A DNA stretch of 64,000 nt from Diabrotica undecimpunctata (Eukaryota > Arthropoda > Insecta > Coleoptera > Chrysomelidae), in the NCBI RefSeq assembly GCF_040954645.1, contig NC_092806.1, forward strand, positions 30,529,644-30,593,643, read 5' to 3'. Each line of letters begins with the position of its first letter. Position 1 is the first letter of the stretch. A program made the position numbers and the translations under genes. Below the pieces are notes generated by a model, which was given only the letters and a program-made list of their open reading frames with translations, was not told where the DNA came from and did not search any database. Below, piece by piece: positions 11,947-23,019 of this stretch.

Positions 11947-11947
<1 letters not shown>
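11116..11947. other. No recognisable gene
   Basis: I found no diagnostic coding, splice or repeat pattern before the (TA)n tract. Confidence 0.45.

Positions 11948-11998
<51 letters not shown>
11948..11998. repeat. (TA)n microsatellite
   Basis: About 25 uninterrupted TA dinucleotides. The overlapping isoleucine/tyrosine-repeat ORF is an artefact of it. Confidence 0.95.
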
Positions 11999-11999
<1 letters not shown>

Positions 12000-12077
12000 G
12001 TACAATTTTAATGAAAGCAATTATTATTAGAAAAAAATGTCTATTTTTACTTTAAAAGTTCAAATAAAAAGAGTTAC

Positions 12078-12152
12078 CTGGGTTGCACTAAAACTTCTGG
12101 TGGTGGAAACTAGACTTACACTCTCTGCTACTCGAACAAATTCATCTCCAAA
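12078..12152 (-). other. Candidate 75-nt internal exon (weak)
   Basis: On the minus strand a pyrimidine-rich run ending CCTATCGCAG precedes TTTGGAGATGAATTTGTTCG. The segment ends CAACCCAG followed by GTAACT. It is 75 nt, open in one frame (starting FGDEFVRVAESVSLVS) and divisible by three. The splice-like signals on both sides are good, but I do not recognise the peptide. It is antisense to the CNG exon, and similar signals can occur inside repeats, so it may be a chance or repeat-borne exon. Confidence 0.22.
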
Positions 12153-12249
12153 CTGCGATAGGACAAAACAAAATTGGGATAGAAAGTTGGGGCACTGGAA
12201 CGCAAACTTTGGGCTCGGCTTCTTAAAGAACTGGAACAGGTACAACTGA

Positions 12250-13128
12250 ACATAATGGCAACATGTGGTTATCTTTCAAAATTGTTGTAAACGCCATTTT
12301 ACAAATATCTCAGACGAGAAACGGCTTACAAATAAAAAACAGTGATTACTCTTATCGAAACTGACACATTACTTTGAGTATAAATCACTGTTTCTAACAA
12401 ATTTTGCAGGTTTCTTCAAACTACACACCGACGTCTGTTTTCAATGACTAACCATACAAACCTCACTTAAAATTGTACAATTAACTGCTACAATAGTACT
12501 AAACTTCACTATCTCAAATAAAAAAAAACAACAAACAAAAGGAAAAACCATTTCGAATTAAAAGGAAAATTCGAACCCCAATAAAACTGAACGCCTTTAA
12601 CATCGGCCGGCCTTACCGAGAGTGATGTAATTATTTTTGAAATTTATTCGCCCAACTTAATATAAACAAAACTATAAACAGAAATATTTATTTGAAACAC
12701 GTAATATTAAGCGCCTTCGATCAAAAGAAAACACCAAAGAAATACACATCCGTGACATATTAACAAACTGTAAAATGTGTTTATATCAACTCTGCGACGC
12801 AAAAAGAATTGATATCACTTTTTGGGTGTATTAACGTATACGAGGGGATTTCAATATATACCAAGGAAATTAAAAATGCTACAAACTGACGAAGTAAAGA
12901 AATAAAATGTGGAAATTTTTTTAAATTGTTTTTCTCAAAACTAAATAAAAGTATGTTACAATGTTTTTCGTATCAGGTGTCGTTTTAAGGAATGCTCGGT
13001 ATTCAGTCAACTAGAGTGTGTATAGATTGCTTAAAGAATGGCACTCGTAGGTTAACAATAAATGATAATTCTTTATAAAGAGTTTTATTTAATAAAACGC
13101 TTTTAACTTGTAAACAATAACTTCTATT
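12250..13128. other. No recognisable gene
   Basis: This is AT-rich sequence with A-rich runs near 12510-12560. No coding or repeat structure was identified up to the TSD at 13129. Confidence 0.45.
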
Positions 13129-13141
13129 TAATACCTGTAAT
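13129..13141. repeat. TSD left copy of LINE B copy 1
   Basis: TAATACCTGTAAT recurs exactly at 15315-15327 and brackets the LINE. Confidence 0.9.
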
Positions 13142-15314
13142 GATGGAATGGAATTCCCCTATATCTGGACAAAACAAAAACATACATCGATTGTTACAAC
13201 GGGAACGACAATAAACGAAAAGAGGCTCAAATTACATCTATTGCAGGAAGAATCAATAAAAGATTTATACAAAAGAAGACTAGACCAAAAACTAGAAGAA
13301 TTCAGATATGACACGTTAGATGAACTGCATGAACACATAAAAACCTGCCTGATTTCAGCGGCCTTGGAAGCTCTTGGAGAAGACGACCAAAGGAACACCC
13401 ATCAGAATATCAAATTAAGGGAAGACACATTGAAATGCATAAAAGAAAAGAAAAAACTACACATAAAATACCTAAACACCAAAAAACAGGAAGACTTAGA
13501 CCTATATAGAGCGAAAAATAGAGAGGTAAAGAAAAAAGTATCAAATGAAAAGAACGAACGATGGGAACAAGCATGCACAGAGATAGAACGACATATCGGA
13601 GGAACGAGAAATTCAGAATCATGGCGAATATTAAAAGCACTTCAACGAAATAAGACAGAGAAAACCCAGATCGGCAAAATTAGTGAAAACGAGTGGCAAG
13701 AATACTACGTAGAACTACTTACAGAAAACCGTCCCCAATTTCAGGAAGAGAATATAGAACATACAGGAAATAGGGCATACGACCAGATGGAAATAAGCCT
13801 GGCAGAAGTTAAGAGAGCAATCAAGACATTGAAGAACAAAAAAGCCAAAGGACCCGGAGGAATACCAAACGAACTAATTAAAAACGGAACGGAAAAGTTA
13901 TTCCGCATGCTACATAGAATGTTCGAAAGAGGACTAAATGGAGAAGAAATACCTGCGGAATGGACACAAGCATACATCACATCCATACATAAGAAAGGAA
14001 ACAGAAAAAAATGTGAAAACTATAGAGGAATTAGTATAATATCGTCGGTAGGTAGACTTTACGGGAAAATTATTAAGGAAAAACTAGAAACTGAAATAAT
14101 AGGAAAAATTGGAGAAGACCAAGCAGGGTTCACAGTAGGAAAATCATGTCTAGATCATACGTACACATTAGAATAACTGATAGAGAAGAAAATGGCAAAA
14201 GGTAGACCGGTCCATCTGGCCTTTGTTGATCTAAAGAAAGCATATGACTCAATACCTAGAGTCAAATTATGGGAAGCAATGAATGATCTCGGAATCCGAC
14301 AAACACTAATAAAAGCAGTTAAAGCATTATACAAAGAAAACAAAGTAGCTATTAAATGTGGAAATAAAGCCTACAATCCATTTAAGACGACAAAAGGACT
14401 TCTACAAGGCTGTGCTACGTCCCCTACTCTGTTTAAAATATTCTTGGAAAAGACACTCAAACCATGGAGGAAAAAGTGCGAAGGAATGGGCATACCAGTA
14501 AGAGACGAATACCTATACACCTTAAGTTTTGCCGACGATCAAGTAGTTATCGCACAAGATGAAGAAGATCTCAGCTTTATGCTCAGAAAACTAGAAGAAG
14601 AATATAAAAACAACGGAATGGAAATAAACTTAAAGAAAACCGAATACCTAACAACAGAAAACAAGGATATGAGAAACCTAGAGATAGAAGAGGGAAGACA
14701 AATAAATGGAAGAGATAAATTCAAGTATTTAGGAACCATAATATCGAACCAGGGAACAACAAAAGAAGATATAAACAACAGACTGAGACAAACAAGAAAC
14801 TGTATAAGACAACTAAACTCAGTGTTGTGGGATAAGAACATTACGATAAAGACAAAAAAGAGAATATATAATACCCTGACAAGAAGTATCCTGACATATG
14901 GGTCCGAAAACTGGACAATAAACAAGAGAAATAGAGGTAGAATAAGAGCAGTAGAAATGGAGTTCCTGAGGAGAAGCTGTAGACTTACAAAAAGAGACAG
15001 AATTGAAAACGCAGAGATTAAGCGGAGAATGGGAGTGCAATCAGACATAATCGACTATATAGAGGAGAAGAGACTATCCTGGTACGGCCACGTCAGAAGA
15101 GCGGACAGAGGACGCTGGATAAACAAAATCACAGAATGGAGCCCGATTGGAAGAAGAAAGAGAGGAAGACCCCAAAGGTCATTCAGAGATGAAATCGACG
15201 AGGCTATGGAGAAAAGAACCCTGCGAGATGGAGACTGGAATGACAGGGAAAATTGGAGAAAACGGTTGAGTGAAGGAAGACAGTGAAAACTGTGGAAATC
15301 CTTAGTAGTAGTAG
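13142..15314 (+). mobile_element. RTE-like LINE B copy 1, 5'-truncated, nearly open RT
   Basis: A 2.17-kb LINE is bounded by a 13-bp TSD. Two ORFs (13148-14176 and 14192-15286) are the same frame broken by one TAA at 14174-14176. The second copy at 17.3-18.5 kb has Gln at this site (EQLIEKR), so a CAA to TAA change is likely. RT blocks appear in order: KKAKGPGGIPNELIK, NYRGISIISSVGRLYGKII, EDQAGFTVGKS, LAFVDLKKAYDSI, GLLQGCATSPTLF, SFADDQVVIA with both catalytic aspartates, INLKKTEYL, YLGTIIS, then WYGHVRRAD and GRRKRGRPQRSF. The endonuclease domain is missing. The 3' end is CTTAGTAGTAGTAG, a TAG-repeat tail. Apart from the stop the RT frame is intact, so insertion is relatively recent. Confidence 0.9.
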
Positions 15315-15327
15315 TAATACCTGTAAT
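15315..15327. repeat. TSD right copy of LINE B copy 1
   Basis: This is the exact partner of 13129-13141, directly after the TAG-repeat tail. Confidence 0.9.
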
Positions 15328-15676
15328 AAAGTACAATAATAATTATATTTGATTTTATTTGTCTATATGAAACTTAAAATTTCGTAGAATGGAATAATGC
15401 ACAGATGATATTATAAACCAATATGTAAATCTAATGACCGTCTGCAACTTAATTAAAACAAAAAATAAATTTACGATCTATTTAAATTTAAATTAGAAGA
15501 GTTATTTATTCACTAATTTTGGAGTTTCGTTAGCATTCGCTTCATTCCTCGGCTTATTATTCATGTAGTCTGGGATATCGAGCAGACTTTGCATATATAT
15601 GTAACATTACTTTTGATAGCGCTGCACCACATAATATAACGCCAATCTCTAAAGTCATTTCCTTAATTGTTTCCAG
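15328..15676. other. Intron sequence upstream of the CNG exon
   Basis: Single-copy-looking AT-rich sequence ends in CCTTAATTGTTTCCAG, a good 3' splice acceptor, at 15661-15676. No other coding signal is seen. Confidence 0.6.
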
Positions 15677-15990
15677 GTAACATCGGCTCGATGATATCAA
15701 ACATGAACGTCGCCAGAGTCGATTTCCAGAACCGCATGGACGGCGTCAAGCAGTACATGGCATTCCGGAAAGTCGGGCGAGAATTAGAAGCTCGGGTAAT
15801 ACGATGGTTTGCGTATACGTGGGCAGAAAGTGGCGCCCTAGACGAGGAAAGGGTTTTATCGGCATTGCCAGATAAATTAAAGGCGGAAATTGCCATTAGG
15901 GTGCATCTGGACACTCTCAGGAAAGTCCGGATATTTCAGGATTGCGAGCCTGGTCTCCTGGAAGCGCTCGTCCTTAAACTCAGATTGCAG
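15677..15990 (+). CDS. Cyclic nucleotide-gated channel, internal exon (S6 end, C-linker, start of CNBD)
   Basis: This 314-nt exon encodes about 104 residues of a CNG-type cation channel in the plasma membrane, opened by cGMP or cAMP. It opens with (G)[10 protein letters not shown], the intracellular end of S6. The C-linker follows: [46 protein letters not shown]. It closes with [27 protein letters not shown], the entry to the cyclic-nucleotide-binding domain. The acceptor TTGTTTCCAG precedes it and the donor CAG/GTAAAT follows. One base of the Gly codon comes from the previous exon, and the exon ends on a codon boundary. Codon use is GC-richer than its surroundings, as expected for conserved host coding sequence. 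The wording resembles the insect Cngl/CNG-like branch more than classical CNGA, but one exon does not settle the paralogue. The next exon, which should carry the phosphate-binding cassette, is not recognised in the window. Confidence 0.93.
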
Positions 15991-17310
15991 GTAAATTATT
16001 CAGGATATAGGTTAGGCATCACATTTCTAGCTATTATGTTTTATAAGCATCTTTCTTATATCCAGAATCCTCTTGAAAGATAACGGTTTACCTATTGTTT
16101 AATTTGAATATATTTTACATATTTAAATTTTAAGTAGTACTATTTTTTTCTTAGATTCTAGAGCAGTTAATGGGAGGGTTTGTAAATAAAAATAAAATGA
16201 ATTTTTTCAGTCTCATTATCAAGCCGACTGACATTATCAAGTCCAACAACAAAACAGAATATTCAAATAAAAAAGAATTTAAATGAGCACACACATGAAA
16301 TATAGTGAGAACGGGGAATTTTTAATTAATTTTGCTAGCAAAAAAGACATTATCTGCATACCTGGAAGGTATGTACAAAGTATGTCCAGCCGACAATCCA
16401 ATTGATCACGACTTCATAAACAATACGACCGTGATATTTATGCTAGATGTTAAATTTCAAAGCATGGTGCAGATCGAATTACTATTTGAAAAAGATAAAA
16501 TCTATGGTGCATTCGGTATATCTCTATAAAGAGATGTAAGCAAAAACAAACAGTTACTGATACAAAAATTATGGCATCAATATTCAAAGCATATGTACGA
16601 AAAAAATAATCCAAATACCGATGAACGTAGACATTTAGACAGTAAAGCATTTTGTAAAGAATTAAACAAAACAGCAATCAACGTAGTAACAAAAAACAGA
16701 GAAAAAGAGCAGAGTTGTAGTATAAAGAAGCAAAAACTCAAAATAAAAAATAGTGAAGGACCATAAAAAGTATATCCCAAAGAAGTATTTTATAATTTGG
16801 AGTCTCTTAGTAACCTATCCAAAAGTACTGAAACTCAAAGAAAACTTAAAATGTTAACCAAACTATTCGACACAATATAAAATAGGTTACGATTATCAAC
16901 TATAAGCCAGCAAGCAATTTGATTAACCCAGTCTGAGAGACTTGCACATCCCTTAGAATGACATTCGGGTATTACAATTCATTGGAGCGATGTGTATGAT
17001 TCTTGTTATTAGGAACCGCTCCACCGCTGTCCAATGCTCCAGGCCATTCCTTTCCCCCCTATAGCACTCTGATGCGCGATAGGGGCTCACTATCAGCTAA
17101 ATGCTATTCGTGTGAAAGTCCTGGGTACAAGACCTCAAACACGATATCCTAATGCGTTCAATGCAGGCTCGCGTGAGGCGCTCTTTTCCTGCTTTCTCTA
17201 GTGACGTATTATCGAACTGAAATTGCTTGCTTGCTCGCCAGTTAGGCGATTCGGTGCCCGAGGATATGGGCCCCTCGTGCCTAGATTTTGGGGTTTTGTT
17301 CATTTTTTTG
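15991..17310. other. Intronic stretch; one decayed unknown ORF
   Basis: No further CNG exon is seen. A plus-strand frame is open from about 16332 to 16766 except for one TAA at 16527-16529; the predicted peptide is Lys/Asn-rich (for example KHMYEKNNPNTDERRHLD) and matches nothing I recognise. Bases 16940-17310 are more GC-balanced and include a stretch with tRNA-like or SINE-like look (GGGCTCACTATCAGC), without clear A and B boxes. Confidence 0.35.
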
Positions 17311-17322
17311 GATATTCATATA

Positions 17323-18540
17323 CAAGGATTTCCACAGTTTTCACTGTATTCCTTCACTCAACCGTTTTCTCCAATTTTTCCTGTTTAGCCAGTCCCCTTC
17401 CTGTAGGTTTCTTCTACTCATTGCTTCGTCCACTTCATCTCTGAAAGATCTTCGGGATCTGCCTCTCTTTCTTCTTCCTATCGGGCTCCACTCTGTTATT
17501 CTATTTATCCACCGATTTTGGTCTGCTCTTCTGACATGTCCGTACCAGGTTAACCTCTTCTGTTCGATGTAGTCTATTATGTCGGAGTTCATTCCCATTC
17601 TCCTCTTAAACTCCATGTTATTTATTCTATCTCTTCTTGTTACTCTGCAGCTTCTCCTTAGGAATTCCATCTCTGTTGCTTTTATTTTGTTTTTGGTTTT
17701 CTTATTTATTGTCCAATTTTCACACCCATAAGTGAGGATACTTCTTGTCATGGTATTATAGATTTTTTTCTTTGTTTTCATGCTGATGTTCTTATCCCAT
17801 AGTACCGGGTTCAATTTTCGTATGCAGTCTCTTGTTTGTCCTAGTCTATGTTTTATATCTTCCTCCGTTGTTCCTTTGTTTGATATTATGAAGCCTAAAT
17901 ACTTATACTTGTTTGTTCCTTTGATTTGTTTACCTTCGTCTATTTCCAGCTGTTTTATTTCTGTATTCTTCGTTGTTAGGTATTCAGTTTTCTTTAGGTT
18001 TATTTCCATCCCATTATTTGTATATTCCTGCTCCAATTTTCTCATCATAAAACTGAGGTCATCCTCGTCTTGTGCGATCACTATTTGGTCGTTGGCAAAA
18101 CTTAGCGTATATAGATATTCGTTCCTTACTGGTATACCCATTCCTTCGCACTTTCTTTTCCATGGTTTCAGGGTTTTTTCCAGAAATATTTTGAACAGGG
18201 TGGGGGATGTGGAGCAACCCTGTAGTAGTCCCTTTGTCGTCTTAAATGGACTGCATATTCTATTGCCCGTTTTGATAGCTACTTCGTTATTCTTGTAGAG
18301 TGCTTTTACCGCGTTTATTAATCTTCGTGGAACTTCGATGTCTTCCATTGCTTCCCATAGCTTGGTTCTAGGTATTGAGTCATATGCCTTCTTAAGATCA
18401 ACAAAAGCCAGATGAACGGATCTATTTTTGGCCATTCTTTTTTCTATTAGTTGTTCGACCGTGTAAATGTGATCTAAGCATGCTTTCCCCGCTGTGAAAC
18501 CTGCCTGATCTGGTCTGGTTTTTTGGATGGCTGTCGCCTT
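17323..18540 (-). mobile_element. RTE-like LINE B copy 2, FADD changed to FAND
   Basis: The 364-codon minus ORF (17341-18435) is collinear with the second half of copy 1 and can be extended in frame upstream to about 18540 (PDQAGFTAGKACLDHIYTVEQLIEKR). It has LAFVDLKKAYDSIP, GLLQGCSTSPTLF, then LSFANDQIVIA: the first catalytic aspartate of the FADD box is asparagine. Later blocks are intact, including YLGFIIS, WYGHVRRAD and GRRKRGRSRRSF. The 3' end near 17323 shares ACTGTGGAAATCC with copy 1 but lacks the TAG tail. The element is 5' truncated before the first RT blocks. The open frame with an active-site change suggests a young copy that was dead on arrival. Confidence 0.88.
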
Positions 18541-18624
18541 TTTGTTAGTATTTTTTAGATTTCTGGTTGCCGAAGCCTTTATTTATTATTTTTTTAAGGT
18601 TGTCCTGAAAACAAATATCAATTA

Positions 18625-19490
18625 TTAAAATTTTGAGTGCTGCGTGCTGGGGCTTCTTCTGTTGGTAGAGCTACGAATTATCTAGACTTTATGTGTTTGT
18701 CAAGATTTGCTCTTTTGGTCTTTTGTGCTTCCATCGATGGAACCCATCATATCTTATTATCTCTAGTAGAATCGGACTTGGGTGATTCTCTAATTCAGCG
18801 ACGTATCTGTGTACATTTGCCGCTTTTTTGAGGATGTTATTGTGGGCTGATTGTATTTATTTATTTGAATTGCTTATGTGTCTTCATGTGAGAAATACAT
18901 ATGTGATTATTGAAAGTATCGTGCTGTTTATCAGTCTCATTTTTGTCTTTATGCGCAGTTTGCTTTTTCAACCTGCGAGTCCTCTTATTACTACTCTGGC
19001 TGTTGCTGTTACTGAATGGTTGCGTCTACGTGTTGCGTGAATATTTAGCATGTTGTTAAGCCTGAATGTTTGAATATGTTCTTTAATGTTATCCAACGCT
19101 GTCTGTAGATTATTGACCACTACTTCTAGGTTTTTGGGTTTGGTCGCAATCTCTGTATTGTCAGAATAAAGGCTGAGTAGTATTCCTGGTGTTCTTGGAA
19201 CATCTGCGGTAAATATTGTATACCGTAGGGGTGACAGGACTGCTCTCTGTGGCACTCCAGCCTCCGGAGCTCTGTGTTCGGATAGTACTTCTCCTATTCG
19301 AACCCTGAAGCTTCGGTTGTTCAAGTACGAAGAGATCAGTCTCGTCATGGCCTCACTGTATCCTTAACCTCTCATTTTGTATATTAGGCCTTTATGGTAG
19401 ACTCTGTCGAAGGATTTGCTTTTATATCCAGGAACGCTGCTCCTGTGTACTGTTAACTGTAAGCACTGCATTTGTTTTGTGTTATTTAGG
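18625..19490 (-). mobile_element. Jockey-like LINE RT fragment, YADD changed to YSDN
   Basis: Minus-strand frames read KSFDRVYHKGLIYKMRG near 19370-19420, then an ORF (18968-19348) with MTRLISSYLNNRSFRVRIG, APEAGVPQRAVLSPLRYTIFTADVP and LLSLYSDNTEIA. These match jockey RT blocks (usual forms FDRVWH, GVPQGAVLSPLLY, YADDTAIA). The catalytic YADD is YSDN and PQG is PQR, so the polymerase is dead. A decayed thumb region continues to about 18625. Confidence 0.8.
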
Positions 19491-19699
19491 GTACCCTGTA
19501 GACTTTTCTTCAGCCGCTTATAGTTTAGTCGGGTTGTGCTGGTAGCAGCAGGCAGACTAGCAACAGCGGGCTGACTGTTCTCGAACGATTTAGTACCAAA
19601 GTTCGTATTTGACTATTAAAATGTTGTCGTACAGTGCAAATATTGTCTAGAAATGTTATGATTGCTCTCATACAACGGGTATTGGGTGCATCCAATTCT

Positions 19700-19990
19700 C
19701 AGTGATAGATTATTTAGTGAAAAATTCTACACATTCTAAATTGCTTAATTACCCAAAAAAGTTTTTCGCTTTTTATCGGATGAGCATAACCAGCTTTAAT
19801 GAACTAGTCATGCTAATTGGACCAGCTATAGCGAAGAGGAATACCAATTTAAGACTTTCTATACCTACGGAGGAAAGATTGAGATTTAAACTTCTTTTTA
19901 TAAAGCGCAGGTCTTTGCTCGACTTCTTCTGTTACCTTTACCATGCACGTTTCTGAAATCAACGATTGTGAATTGGGCAAAACCATTTTC
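19700..19990 (+). mobile_element. PIF/Harbinger transposase N-terminal remnant
   Basis: The frame from 19702 reads FFAFYRMSITSFNELVMLIGPAIAKRNTNLRLSIPTEERLRFKL, matching the N-terminal helical region of HARBI1-like transposases (usual RMS..TFD.L...I.P.I.K..T..R..I...ERL). Homology fades after about 19950, the DDE core is not identifiable, and no TIR pair could be fixed. An imperfect inverted repeat at 20110-20255 may be part of the same element. Confidence 0.6.
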
Positions 19991-20109
19991 GCGCAAAATA
20001 TTAGCACTGCAAGAGTAAGGACGCCAAAGCTGGAAGCGAACTGAACTATCGGCCGATAAACAACCGTCATTTGTGCGTAAGTCAGAATTAGCTAACACTG
20101 ATTAAACAA

Positions 20110-20255
20110 TAGTTGGCCGACAGATTAGTTTGAAGCCAATTGGGAAGCTCATCAAACTTTTTTATTCGCCTGATACTGAATTGGTGTAATGTGTGCATAT
20201 GCATATGTACCTGTTCGTACTGACTAAGAAGCTGACCAAACTGTCGGCTGATTAA
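20110..20255. repeat. Imperfect inverted repeat, possible MITE end
   Basis: GCCGACAGATTAGTTTGAAG near 20116 is partly mirrored by CTGACCAAACTGTCGGC near 20231. The centre has the palindromic run GCATATGCATATG. It resembles subterminal sequence of a small DNA element. Confidence 0.4.
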
Positions 20256-20885
20256 AAGTCTGCAGTCTGTGTGGGTCCTTAGTTTTGTCATAAGCAACAA
20301 TCAACAATGCAATATTAAAGATGGCCTCATTTTATAATAATGGTCTTATTATAATAGTGCCAGTTTCAGAAAGTTTTCAATTACTATGAAAATTGTTTTG
20401 AAAAATGAACACTATTCAAAAGGCTTTCTTTAAAAGAGAGACTAAATTATGAATATGTCTCAAGAAGATTAAATAGTACTCGTTAATTTTCTTAATAATA
20501 AGTCATCAATGCAGAACAAAAATCAACATCGTAATGTTGGGAGCAGAGAAATAAGTAAAACAATAAATCTCCCGTTAATCGGATCTTAGTTAAATACTTG
20601 CAGAGGGATCCAAAGTTACTTAAGCTAACATCCTAATTGGAAGAATTGCCAATCGTAAAACAATATTTTTAAATGCCATGCTTAACATTATAGCAGTTCG
20701 CACTGGCCTTTTTTTCTGATTGTAATACAATCATTTATTATTTTGTTGATAAAAATTCTTCTCTCTTTATTTCAGTGAGCACAAACGGACTTTTCTTTTT
20801 GGTATTTTTTACAATATCAACTTAGTCATGTGGACCATAAATAAATTCTTAATTTTTCGCTTCTTTTGTGATCAATACAATTAAC

Positions 20886-23012
20886 TTTCATATCAGGGTC
20901 TTATACAATTTTCTGGAGAGCTAAGGATAACTTCTGCCCTGTACAACAATCGGAATACATGATTATGTGTTTATGTTTAGAAGCATGTTGCATAAGTTGC
21001 TTTACAAGGCAGGCTGCTATTTTCTGGGACCCTCTAGAGCCCTCAGTTTTCCACCTGTACATAAAACCCCTAGTGCCATTAAAACTATGAACGCTCAGGT
21101 TGTAAACATACATGTTTAATTTATAATAATCCACTGATGCACTCAATCTTGGAAAAGTGCTTTTTTTAGATCAACTGTCTGCCTTTCGCAAACGCAGTTT
21201 TTGCCTAAAAGTTAACTTATTGTGTAGTGAATCACACAGCTGACATGTATTCTTTGATGGTGGTTTAAATTGTAAATTAAACTCTAGAAACTGTAGAAAA
21301 AATGTGGTACAAATCTTTTCTAGTGGCGAATGAAGTCGAAAAGATTACCACTACTGAACGGCTAAGCCGGTTAAGCGAAGAATTCGGACTTCAGATCAAC
21401 ACCGTAAAAACAAAAATAATAATCTACCACACATACACCAAGTGACAAATTGATGAAGTGGTAGACAGATTTGTATACTTGGGCTCTATGATAACCAACA
21501 ATGGCGACTACTTCTCAAAAATCAAGCGTAAACTAGCAATGGCACGAATTGCAACAGTTAAATTGATTAAAATATGGAAATACTGAACAATAACAAGGAA
21601 TACTAAGCTCAGGTTGGTCAATGCACTTATTTTTCCCTTTGCTAAATATGCAGCTGAAACATAGACTCTCAAAAAATTGATAGGAGTAAGATTAAAGCCT
21701 TCGAAATGTGGGTCTGTAGAAGAATTCTACGTGTGTCCTGGACAGAACATAGAACCAACCTGTCAATTCTGGAAGAGCTTCATATAAAAGACAGGCTATT
21801 AAAAAAAGTAAACCGAGCATACCTAATTTACTTCGGCTACATATTTAAAAGAATAGGGACTATGGAACTATTAGTAGTAGAAGGAAAGGTAGAAGCCCAA
21901 AGACCAAGAGGAAGATCTTCAATACTATGAGTAGGTCAAATGAAGACTCTGGTGGGAAAATCCCTACATGAAGCCGTCCATATGGCATAGGATAGCACCT
22001 AATGGAGACAGCAAGCTAATAATATTTAGAGGGTCACCACGCCCTGACAAGGGCTCAATGAATGAGGAGGAATACATCTTCTCATTCACAGAAACTACGT
22101 CTTCTTGTACACACTTTTCTGTACACATATTATACATTTTTTTAATGGTTAAATCAGGGTGTGGGTATCTCCTGTCAGGTGTATCAGATCTTGTGTAATG
22201 GCTCTGATATGCCGAAAATAACTTTTAAATAATTTTTTACTATTGACACATCAATTTTATGGCTTGGTGCCTTACGCCCCTTCTTGTAGATAGATTCGAT
22301 AATCACTAACTTGAAATGTGTCCATAAATAATTGTTTATAGACACGTATAGACATTTTTGTTGTTGTTAAGAAATATTTATATAATTTTGCTTTTGGAAT
22401 CCTGGAAAAATTCCTTGCACGGCCCTGCTTAATAGTTGTAGTATGAACGAGTCCCCGAAGGTAAATGTTTTGTTTAACAATATCACCGAATTCATAAAAT
22501 GACTTTAAAATAATATTCCTTTTTTCTGAGTTAACATTTGGAAAACAACGCCTTGTCCAGTTAGGTACAATCCCTGTTTCTTAATATTTTGGCACTGACT
22601 GTATTACCATTTATATTTACATAATATGTGCTACAACTTCGTTTAAATTTATTAACTCTCCATTTCTATTCATTTTCATTCCGCTTACGCTTTCTTCCTC
22701 GAACTGTATCTTGTCCATTGTTTTCAACATTTTTCAAATCATTTGCAACGTCCTCTTGTTACGTTTTCTTAATAAGAATCTGAAATAACTTTAAACTTAT
22801 ATTAAATTTCAATAATAAATTAATCTAAAACTGTCAAATCTTAACAAGTGCGGAACGTTACATACAATTTTGAGGTTAGAATTTAATTAATAAATATTTA
22901 CCATCATTAGAAGAACTTTCTTTACTATCTGGTTCATATTCTAAAGGACTATCGGAATAGGAATCACAATCTGATAAATTTTCATCTACTGTAGACTTTT
23001 TTTTAAATAATA
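20886..23012 (-). pseudogene. Element H: spliced DDE-type transposase remnant, split by a LINE
   Basis: On the minus strand an acidic first exon (DENLSDCDSYSDS...DSKESSSND) ends at 22912 with donor GTAAAT. A 157-bp intron (22755-22911) follows, then RGRKRKRNENEWRVNKFKRS, YVNINGNTVSAK, KKEYYFKV and RVYKQLFMDTFQVSDYRI. ESHYTRSDT-like and LTIKKMYNMCTEKC (about 22100-22190) come next. After the LINE insertion the C-terminal half resumes: NTCQLCDSLHNK (zinc-binding pair), LNMYVYNLSVHSFNG, SRGSQKIAACL and YSDCCTGQ. The last carries a catalytic aspartate in a D-x-C-x-G-Q setting. Splice phases on the two exons agree. The family is common in insect genomes as unnamed proteins; I cannot fix the superfamily. 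Numerous stops show that it is dead. No TIRs were found. Confidence 0.7.
21300..22076 (+). mobile_element. RTE-like LINE F fragment nested in element H
   Basis: Plus-strand frames give RLSRLSEEFGLQINTVKTKI, then VDRFVYLGSMITNNGDY, ITRNTKLRLVNALIFP, and in the ORF at 21706-21930 RRILRVSWTEHRTNLSILEELH and a GRSS-like C-terminus. The 3' end carries a TCACCACGCCCTGACAAGGG stretch and AATGAGGAGGA. It is related to, but different from, family A. It separates the N- and C-terminal halves of the element H transposase, so it inserted after H. Exact ends and TSD could not be fixed. Confidence 0.68.
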
Positions 23013-23019
23013 GAATTAA

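Noticed and set aside
11852..12055. ORF with Ile/Tyr repeats
   Set aside because: It is the translation of a (TA)n tract; the same applies to 30010-30231, 53859-54089 tail and 55545-55769.
16338..16375. KDIICIPG-like frame that could be the next CNG exon (GDYICRKG)
   Set aside because: Only a few residues agree, there is no acceptor/donor pair and the expected following residues are absent.
21300..22076. Exact TSD for LINE F (TACAAATCTT against ATACATCTT)
   Set aside because: The two strings differ by indels, and the LINE's 5' end could not be fixed.
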